A stretch of DNA of 15,966 nt from Streptomyces griseus (GTDB lineage Bacteria > Bacteroidota > Bacteroidia > Chitinophagales > Chitinophagaceae), in the NCBI GenBank assembly GCA_943323705.2, contig CALPIT020000023.1:1-15966 (forward strand). Reading direction: 5' to 3'. Within the stretch, counting starts at the first letter, position 1, and every line of letters begins with the position of its first letter. Both the position numbers and the translations under genes were made by a program. Positions 13,701 to 15,966 of this stretch are shown here, in pieces. The notes beneath the pieces were generated by a model, which worked only from the letters and a program-made list of their open reading frames with translations, was not told where the DNA came from and searched no databases.

Positions 13701-15966
13701 GGTACTTACAGTGTAGTGCTCACGAATACTGCAGGTTGTGATTCAATAGCCACGTTGTTATTATCAACAAGTCAGTCAACAAGCAATACAACTGCAATAT
13801 CTGCCTGCGATAGTTATTATTGGTCAGTTAGTGGTCAAACTTATACGTCAAGCGGTTCTTATACATCGGTTACAGGATGTTCAACACAGATACTTAATTT
13901 GACCATCAACACATCAACAAGCAATACAACTACAACTTCTGCTTGCGGCAGTTATACTTGGAGCTTAAATGGCCAAACCTATACTTCAAGTGGCACATAC
14001 AGTTATATTTCAGGTTGCAGCACAGAGAATCTTGTATTGACTATAATTCCTTTTGTGAATAATATCAGTACTGTTTCTGCTTGCGATAGCTATTTATGGA
14101 ATGTTAACGGTCAAACCTATACGCAAAGCGGTAGTTACACTGTTGCTGTTTCCGGAGCAACAGTAAGCGGATCCGGTGGTGGTGTGCGCATCAGCCAGCT
14201 ATACCCTGGAGGTGGCGGAACTACCGGAACATATCTGAGAGATTACATAGAACTTTACAATAGCAGCTGCTCTCCAATTAATATTTCGGGATGGTCGCTA
14301 GTATATGGTTCTTCAACCGGTAATTTTGCTGCAACTTCATCAACTAGTTTCACATTTCCAGTCGGAACTACAATTGCTTCAAAAAAATACTTGCTGATTG
14401 AGTGCGGTGCATCTGGTACGGTCGGTTCTTCGCTTCCTGTAACTCCTGATTTTTCAACAACTACATCTACACTTAGCATGAGTGCCACCTCTGGAAAAGT
14501 TGCTTTACTTAATACTACTATTTCAAACTTGGCTTGTGCTTCATTAGAACCAAGTACAGTAGTTGATAAATTATCTTGGGGAACAGGAAATTGCCCTGAA
14601 GGAACTGCTAAAACTGCACCCACAACTTCCCAGGTTTTAGTTCGTAATAATGATGGAGAGACAGATACTGATAACAATAGTAATGATTTCACCAATTCAA
14701 GTACATCTATCGTTACTCCAAGAAATGCGGCATCAACAGCAAATTCTTCATCACCTTGTGTGGCTGCATGTACCAATGAAGTGTTGAATCTGACCATTAC
14801 TGCTTCAACAAGTAATACGACATCTGTGTCAGCCTGTGAAAGTTATACATGGACGGCAAATGGTCAGACTTATACATCGAGTGGTTCATACACATCAGTA
14901 ACCGGATGTACGACAGCTTTTTTGAATTTAACTATAACGTCAATACCCGAGATGCCAACTCTTGCATGTTATGAAACTGCGAGCTTTAATTCTTCATCCT
15001 GCTCATGGGTAGTTACAGGAACACAGCCTGCAATGCCAACGCTGGCTTGTTATCAAACAGCAAGCTTCAACATTTCAACATGTTCATGGGATGTAACAGG
15101 TACCGCACCAAGTGTGATAGTGACAACAACTTCGGCATGCAATACCTATATTTGGTCAGTTAACAGTAACGCTTATACGCAATCAGGAACGTACAATTAC
15201 AATACAAATTGTCAAGATTATACATTGAATTTGACCATCAAACAACCAACTAATTCAACAACAACTGCAACTGCATCCGGAAGCTATACTTGGAATGGTA
15301 ACACTTACAATAACAGCGGTACTTATACCTATCATACTACAAATGAAGCAGGCTGCGACAGTACAGCTACGTTGAGTCTGACGATAAATGCGATTGTTAT
15401 AAATAACATCACTAATGTTTGTAATTATATCGGCACCAATCAAACATTAACTTATACAGCGAGTGTATCGGGTGCTAGCAGTTATGCATGGATGCTACCT
15501 CCAAACACTCAATTGGTATCGGGTCAGGGTACACGAAGTATTGTGATTAAATTGTTGAATGGATTTGCAAGTCAGGCTAACAAACAAATCAGAGTTACAC
15601 CTTTAGGCAGAAGTATGCAAATTATTTATCTGGCAGCACAGGCACCAGTAACACCGGCAACCATCACGGCTTCAACAGCTAATATTTGTGGCAGTATCGG
15701 TACAAATGTGCCTATCATTTTCAAAATCCCAAAAGTATATGAGTCAGGAACTACTAATCTTACAGCAACATCTTATTTATGGTCGGCTCAGAATGGAACA
15801 ACTAATATTACCCATCCTAACGGTACAGGTATAAACGACACAACTATTGTGGTTACTTTTAATAATAATTTCAGTACGAGTTCTATTACTGTTCAATCCG
15901 TTAATGCTTGTGGTGTAAGTGCCATCAGAAGTTATTTAATTACCCGCAACAATCCGACGGTAGGCA
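4755..15966 (+). CDS. Giant secreted multi-domain kelch/Ig/PKD repeat protein (3' partial)
   Basis: One uninterrupted frame runs from the ATG at 4755 to the right edge, at least 3,737 residues with no stop. Order of parts: signal peptide (1-~23, ASFVAVA|Q); jelly-roll-like N-terminal region (~24-281); Fn3-like domain (~282-369); one LPYTWNG-type repeat (~370-424); then three copies of [Ig-like A module, 12 kelch repeats, B module] from ~425 to ~2747; five 52-residue LPYSWNG repeats (~2748-3007); six related Cys/Trp repeats with a nested lamin-tail-like domain (~3008-3545); and PKD-like domains (~3546 on). The composition is rich in Thr, Ser, Asn and Gly and poor in charge, as for secreted Bacteroidota adhesins. 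A T9SS C-terminal domain is expected beyond the window but not seen. It follows the DUF4907 gene by 45 bp. The likely role is a surface-displayed or released binding scaffold or adhesin; no catalytic motif was recognised. Frame was verified by reading motifs through every module. Confidence 0.93.
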   Translation, partial: MKINSKNYLLSLLLAMASFVAVAQTSVQNFGTSTAVLTSQTASTTTIPNPTTGTTYARAGAVAPNAPIKILNAANSLGSDSYLRATASSSTSVCKVTPWLGYTSSTEFYTSFKTMFADSSGGTKDSSGVWSFYQGAGAMYSNNNDLTNNQVFCGLRFTLSVGGNISLSYMAGTSWISTGLVTSTFASSTIYKIEIFGNNKTSGTISYTHNGVAQSVAVQKFDLYINGVKVGDDLAEGALPANTSINAGTFIGISSTNNVANIFLDDVITYNAIPATITNVPYSPLITSIIPQNNRLKINFTAGGNGGSAITNYKYSLDSGITWQAFSPAVTASPFTITGLTNGSAYNIRIKAVNANGEGDISNVMNAIPNCVTTYSTTNTSICYNQLPYTWNGTAYQTYGTYIQTLVNVAFCDSIATLNLTSTNTNTSVSIASSSTTAYLCSTNSLTFTATPTNGGLTPTYTWKKNGATVGTNSTTYTNATWANNDSVQCLMTSNATCPLPATTWSNKIFINLDNPTANNWQQKADFGLTQANGPLARYGAVGFSIGNKGYVGTGIAAGNVNNDFWEYDPTTNVWTQKANFGGAARYIAVGFTIGSRGYVGTGVNPYSGVSYNDFWEYDPSTNAWSQKANFGGTARSRAVGFSIGSKGYLGTGSIGSTNYNDFWEYDPATNVWTQKANFGGTARSRAVGFSIGSKGYLGTGEDGTTSKNDFWEYDPVTNAWTQKANFGGTARIAAVGFSIGSKGYVGTGYDGAYKNDFWEYDPTTNLWTQKSNFGGAECFFAVGFSIGNNGYVGTGYDGVSYANNFWGRYDPATNAWNPKGFNKVYGAVGFSIGFKGYLGMGIDPAAQKVKNDFWEYNPATNAWTQKSNFGGTARSSPVGFSIGNKGYIGTGSDGTNRLNDFWEYDPVTNAWTQKANFGGTARFAAVGFSIGNKGYVGTGSDGTLRNDFWEYDPSSNVWMQKANFGGTARSRAVGFGIGNKGYVGTGTDGSNKNEFWEYDPATNVWMQKANFGGTARNGAVGFSIGNKGYLGTGYDGAYKNDFWEYDPSTNVWTQKVNFGGAGRNYAVGFSIGSKAYLGTGYDGTSGAYKNDFWEYSPTNTRITTGSVTGSYCPGSSVSVPFTIGCTAFTAGNIFTAQLSDSSGTFANPVNIGTVTATSSGTITATMPAVVDAGTKYRIRVIGSNPVTYGTDNGTDFTINAPINTSVSIASSGTTANVCSTNSLTFTATPTNGGLTPTYTWKKNGTTVGTNSATYTNASWANNDSVQCLMTSNATCPLPATTWSNKIFINLDNPTANTWQQKADVGFTQAIGGSNANSRRGAISFNIGTKAYMGTGYNSVLNIRMNDFWEYDPTSNIWTQKANFSGTARGDAVGFSVGAKGYLGMGSNSTYFNDFWEYDPATNLWTQKANFGGVGRERAIGFSIGSKGYVGTGRDAIGNKNDFWEYDPITNLWTQKANFGGTARFGAVGFSIGNKGYLGTGYDGALKNDFWEYDPASNSWIQKANFGGTARYIATGFNIGEKGYLGTGTNGSSYENDFWEYDPASNSWTQKTNFNGRGRFGASGFNIGSKGYISFGDVGNYQTYDTWEYDAVANSWTQKANLGETRHFAVGFNIGSKGYVGNGNTLENFDFWEYDPMTNAWTQKANFGSSVRSGAVGFSIGNKGYVGTGTDGTNKNDFWEYDPLLNIWSQKSNFGGTARFYAVGFSIGNKGYIGTGYDGVRKNDFWEYNPATNEWTQKANFGGTARYGAVGFSIGNKGYVGIGDDGVYKNDFWEYDPTTNAWTQKSNFGGTARYGAVGFSIGNKGYLGTGSDGGRKNDFWEYDPATNLWLQKANFGGTARSNSVGFSIGNKGYLGTGLDVATSKSDFWEYSPNNTRITTGSVTGSYCPGSSVSVPYTIGCTAFTAGNIFTAQLSDSSGTFANPINIGTVTATGSGTITATMPIVVDAGTKYRIRVIGSNPVNYGTDNGTDLTINAPINTSVSIASSGTTANVCSTNSLTFNATPTNGGSSPVYTWKKNGVTVGTNSATYTNDSWANNDSVQCLMTSNATCPLPATTWSNKIFINLDNPIANSWQQKADFGFTQANVPNYKRSAAVAFSIGNKGYMGTGNDGSTNKNDFWEYNTSTNIWTQKADFAGSARDYAIGFSIGSKGYLGTGNDGAYKNDFWEYDPSTNIWTQKASIGSTGRYGAIGFCIGSKGYVGLGYVDQNGFKNDFWEYDPTTNLWTQKANFSGEGRMCAVGFSIGTKGYIGTGAKSGVTFNDFWEYNPLVNLWTQRANFGGVARVSAVGFGIGSKGYLGSGDNNNFNTFNDFWQYDPLVNTWIQKANLGIIADRNSFSFSTSGNGYIGGGLNNDNFWQYDTLLNTWKQKVSPGGLIREGAASFSIRNKGYVGIGNSSTGYKNDFWEYDPALNTWTQKANFGGTSRAYATSFSIGSKGYIGTGNDAAGYKNDFWEYDPGTNLWSQKANFGGTARTSAVGFNIGNKGYVGTGYDGSNKNDFWEYNPGTNIWTQQASFAGVSRYGAVGFSIGNKGYLGLGNNSGIGYRNDFWEFNPALNAWIQKANFSGTARWQAVGFSIGSKGYIGTGYDGANKNDFWEYDPGTNLWSQKANFGGTARTLAVGFSIGNKGYLGTAPNNADFWEYSPTNTRITTGSISGAICRGSSVSIPYSIGCTAFTAGNIFTAQLSDSSGMFGNPVNIGTLTATGSGTITGLIPDNTLGGSKYRIRVVGSLPETYGLISENDFTILVQSISTTNVTKCSNELPYSWNGNSYSAAGTYSVTLTNSVGCDSVANLILTVKNTSSSSTLVSICPTQLPYNWNGNNYSNADTYSVTLTNSVGCDSVANLVLTVNNTSSSSTPVTICSNQLPYSWNGNSYITAGTYSVTLTNLVGCDSIATLVLIVNNTPRSSINSVTICSNQLPYSWNGTSYNSAGTYSVSLTNSVGCDSVANLLLTVNNTSSSSTPVSICSGQLPYTWNGNSYSVAGTYSVVLTNTAGCDSIATLLLSTSQSTSNTTAISACDSYYWSVSGQTYTSSGSYTSVTGCSTQILNLTINTSTSNTTTTSACGSYTWSLNGQTYTSSGTYSYISGCSTENLVLTIIPFVNNISTVSACDSYLWNVNGQTYTQSGSYTVAVSGATVSGSGGGVRISQLYPGGGGTTGTYLRDYIELYNSSCSPINISGWSLVYGSSTGNFAATSSTSFTFPVGTTIASKKYLLIECGASGTVGSSLPVTPDFSTTTSTLSMSATSGKVALLNTTISNLACASLEPSTVVDKLSWGTGNCPEGTAKTAPTTSQVLVRNNDGETDTDNNSNDFTNSSTSIVTPRNAASTANSSSPCVAACTNEVLNLTITASTSNTTSVSACESYTWTANGQTYTSSGSYTSVTGCTTAFLNLTITSIPEMPTLACYETASFNSSSCSWVVTGTQPAMPTLACYQTASFNISTCSWDVTGTAPSVIVTTTSACNTYIWSVNSNAYTQSGTYNYNTNCQDYTLNLTIKQPTNSTTTATASGSYTWNGNTYNNSGTYTYHTTNEAGCDSTATLSLTINAIVINNITNVCNYIGTNQTLTYTASVSGASSYAWMLPPNTQLVSGQGTRSIVIKLLNGFASQANKQIRVTPLGRSMQIIYLAAQAPVTPATITASTANICGSIGTNVPIIFKIPKVYESGTTNLTATSYLWSAQNGTTNITHPNGTGINDTTIVVTFNNNFSTSSITVQSVNACGVSAIRSYLITRNNPTVG
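5598..5861 (+). other. Fibronectin type III-like domain in the giant protein
   Basis: Residues ~282-369 read as an Fn3 domain: proline-led first strand (SPLITSIIPQNNRLKINF), GGSAITNYKYSLDSGITW in the middle strands, then ITGLTNGSAYNIRIKAVNANG, the usual 'L.nGt.Y.frV.AvN..G' end. It follows a jelly-roll-like N-terminal region (codons from about 4824 to 5580) whose FDLYINGVKVGDDL and LDDVITYNA strands resemble lectin/laminin-G folds; that second assignment is weak. Confidence 0.75.
6030..6314 (+). repeat. Ig-like A module, copy 1 (95 residues)
   Basis: Residues ~426-520: TSVSIASSSTTAYLCSTN, TATPTNGG, YTWKKNGATVGTNS, WANNDSVQCLMTSNATCP and WSNKIFINLDN. This is the Bacteroidota Ig-like/PKD-like pattern 'C....f.a.p.ngG..p.y.W..NG..vGtns..y....w.n.D.v.c..tSnatC'. 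Copies 2 and 3 lie at about 8364-8648 and 10686-10970 with the same 285-base length. Confidence 0.85.
6315..8042 (+). repeat. Kelch block 1: 12 tandem kelch repeats
   Basis: Residues 521-1096 hold twelve units averaging 48 residues (144 bases). The consensus is WTQKANFGGTAR..AVGFSI, then GNKGYVGTG, a variable loop, NDFWEYDPATN. KGYVGTG corresponds to the kelch beta-strand with the Gly pair, and NDFWEYDPxTNxW to the conserved Tyr...Trp strand. Unit 1 is a shared leader type (WQQKADFGLTQ) with a longer loop. Units 6 and 7 are degenerate (NNFWGRYDP; WNPKGFNKVYGAV). Unit 12 ends in WEYSPTN, leading into the B module. Confidence 0.93.
8040..8648 (+). repeat. B-A linker module pair 1 (B1 + A2, 203 residues)
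   Basis: B1 (~8040-8363) begins YSPTNTRITTGSVTGSYCPG and continues SVPFTIGCTAFTAGNIFTAQ, LSDSSGTFANP, GTKYRIRVIGSNP and GTDNGTDFTI. This is a beta-sandwich module often seen in Bacteroidota secreted proteins. A2 (8364-8648) is the second Ig-like module. The pair is exactly 609 bases long, as is the pair at 10362-10970. By eye the two differ at about 15 of 203 residues, with identical DNA runs over 40 bases. Confidence 0.88.
8649..10364 (+). repeat. Kelch block 2: 12 tandem kelch repeats
   Basis: Residues 1299-1870 hold twelve units with the same framework. Unit 1 is again the long leader (WQQKADVGFTQ, insert around GGSNANSRRGAISF). Unit 6 (YDTWEYDAVAN) and unit 7 (short start, ANLGETRHFAVGF) are degenerate. 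Units 8-12 are close to consensus and very alike. Unit 12 ends in DFWEYSPNN and runs into B2. Confidence 0.93.
10362..10970 (+). repeat. B-A linker module pair 2 (B2 + A3, 203 residues)
   Basis: This is the same 609-base arrangement as 8040-8648: B2 (10362-10685) with YCPGSSVSVPYTIGCTAF, and A3 (10686-10970) with GGSSPVYTWKKNGVTVGTNS. It includes one Cys pair in B (YCPG...IGC) and three Cys in A, plausible disulfide sites. It links kelch blocks 2 and 3. Confidence 0.88.
10971..12677 (+). repeat. Kelch block 3: 12 tandem kelch repeats
   Basis: Residues 2073-2641 hold twelve units, the most divergent of the three blocks. Unit 1 is the leader type (WQQKADFGFTQ). Unit 6 is shortest (ADRNSFSFSTSGNGYIGGG, NFWQYDTLLN) and unit 7 odd (WKQKVSPGGLIREGAASF). 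Units 9 and 12 are nearly identical in DNA. Unit 12 has a shortened loop (YLGTAPNNADFWEYSP) before B3. Confidence 0.93.
12094..12174 (+). repeat. 81-base perfect direct repeat inside kelch block 3 (second copy 12523-12603)
   Basis: Bases 12094-12174 are identical to 12523-12603, 429 bases (143 codons, three kelch units) apart. Similarity continues after one mismatch for at least 14 further bases. The copies cover the end of unit 8 with the start of unit 9, and the end of unit 11 with the start of unit 12. Neighbouring units are clearly more diverged, so this looks like recent duplication or conversion. Confidence 0.85.
12675..12995 (+). repeat. B module, copy 3 (B3)
   Basis: Residues ~2641-2747: YSPTNTRITTGSISGAICRG, SIPYSIGCTAFTAGN, LSDSSGMFGNP. 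It then diverges from copies 1 and 2 after GTITGLIPDN (SKYRIRVVGSLPETYG, SENDFTILV). It closes the third macro-repeat and is followed by a different repeat family instead of a fourth Ig module. Confidence 0.85.
12996..13775 (+). repeat. Five tandem 52-residue LPYSWNG repeats
   Basis: Units run 12996-13151, 13152-13307, 13308-13463, 13464-13622 and 13623-13775 (156, 156, 156, 159, 153 bases). Each reads C..QLPYSWNGNSY..AGTYSVTLTN.VGCDS.ANL.LTVNNT and is joined by Ser-rich linkers (SSSST). Two Cys per unit probably form a disulfide. This repeat type is widespread in large Bacteroidota surface proteins. One isolated unit of the family also occurs early, at about 5865-6029 (ICYNQLPYTWNGTAY). Confidence 0.88.
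14160..14768 (+). other. Lamin-tail-like (LTD) domain inserted inside a repeat unit
   Basis: About 200 residues with the LTD pattern: VRISQLYPGGGG, YIELYNSSCSPINISGWSL, FPVGTTIASKKYLLIE, KVALLNTT, VDKLSWGTGNCPEGTA, then NDFTNSSTSIVTPRNA. Lamin-tail domains in bacteria are Ig-fold modules of secreted proteins, often with nucleases or adhesins. It is entered by a Gly/Ser linker (SGSGGG) and left by a Ser/Ala/Cys linker (NSSSPCVAAC). Confidence 0.85.
14952..15113 (+). repeat. Tandem pair of 27-residue MPTLACY units
   Basis: Two 81-base units (14952-15032 and 15033-15113) read MPTLACYETASFNSSSCSW..TGTQPA and MPTLACYQTASFNISTCSW..TGTAPS. Each has two Cys. Similar 'ACYETATFN...C.W.VTGTQP' units occur in other Bacteroidota secreted proteins as far as I recall; I know of no assigned function. 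Confidence 0.8.
15390..15966 (+). other. PKD-like domains at the truncated end of the giant protein
   Basis: Residues ~3546-3737 hold two beta-sandwich modules. The first has NVCNYIGTNQTLTYTASVSG, SYAWMLPPNTQLVSGQGT, RSIVIKLLNGF. The second has ANICGSIGTNVPIIFKIP, TSYLWSAQNGTTNI, then TIVVTFNNNFSTSSITVQS, VNACGVSAIRSY. These match the style of the modules at 1-435, including SGQGTRSI. The frame is still open at the last base. Confidence 0.85.

Larger units (their letters stand above)
13776..15389 (+). repeat. Six SACDSYxW-type repeats, one interrupted by a nested domain
   Basis: These ~45-50-residue relatives of the preceding repeats read TSNTTTxSACxSYxWSxNGQTYTSSGTYxxxxGCxxxxLNLTI. Units begin near 13776, 13911, 14046 (split), 14799, 15105 and 15243. 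The third stops after GSYTVAVSG at 14159 and its final strand (CTNEVLNLTI) resumes at 14769. Between the fourth and fifth is a tandem pair of 27-residue units. The last unit lacks the first Cys (TATASGSYTWNGNTY). Confidence 0.82.

Noticed and set aside
14255..14797. 180-codon minus-strand open frame
   Set aside because: It is antisense to the lamin-tail-like domain, whose plus-strand reading has clear domain motifs. The minus-strand translation shows no recognisable motif and is a by-product of codon composition.

Overview
The window looks like chromosomal DNA from a member of the Bacteroidota, in the broad Chitinophagaceae/Cytophaga/Flavobacteria sphere. The DNA is AT-rich. The genes for secreted proteins carry type IX secretion (T9SS) and PKD/Ig/kelch-type modules typical of that phylum. 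There is a 7TM-DISM-type histidine kinase of a kind common there, and clear Shine-Dalgarno sequences are largely absent. No tRNA, rRNA, CRISPR array, insertion sequence or phage gene was seen.

Left part (1-4006). The window opens inside the 3' end of a secreted protein gene that finishes with a T9SS type A sorting domain (1-735). A repeat-rich intergenic stretch follows (a C/G-tract hairpin, a 66-nt imperfect stem-loop and an intrinsic terminator), then a small DUF1801-type cytoplasmic protein (921-1385) and two closely spaced GC-rich hairpins. On the minus strand is a two-gene signalling operon whose genes overlap by 8 bp: a membrane sensor histidine kinase (4006 down to 2132) and a LuxR/NarL-type response regulator (2139 down to 1528).

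Right part (4305-15966). Divergent from the kinase is a small secreted DUF4907-like protein (4305-4709). After 45 bp comes the dominating feature, one uninterrupted reading frame from 4755 to beyond the right edge (at least 3,737 residues, no stop). It encodes a giant modular secreted protein: signal peptide, jelly-roll-like N-terminal domain, Fn3-like domain, then a macro-repeat of about 2.3 kb present three times. Each macro-repeat is an Ig-like module (A), a block of exactly 12 kelch repeats (K) and another beta-sandwich module (B). That gives 36 kelch repeats in all. After the third B come five 52-residue Cys-containing repeats, six related 45-50-residue Cys/Trp repeats (one split by a complete lamin-tail-like domain), a tandem pair of 27-residue units and PKD-like domains cut by the window end.

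How the parts may fit together (inference). The giant protein is probably exported through Sec and T9SS and displayed on the cell surface or released, acting as a multivalent beta-propeller adhesin or binding scaffold. Divergence of repeats 6-7 in every 12-repeat block suggests two six-bladed propellers per block, six in total. The DUF4907 protein is probably co-transcribed with it. The gene fragment at the left edge ends in the same kind of PKD-like domains plus a T9SS tail, so it may be a neighbouring paralogue and may preview how the giant protein ends outside the window. The kinase/regulator pair is divergently oriented and could control the locus, but the sequence does not prove this.
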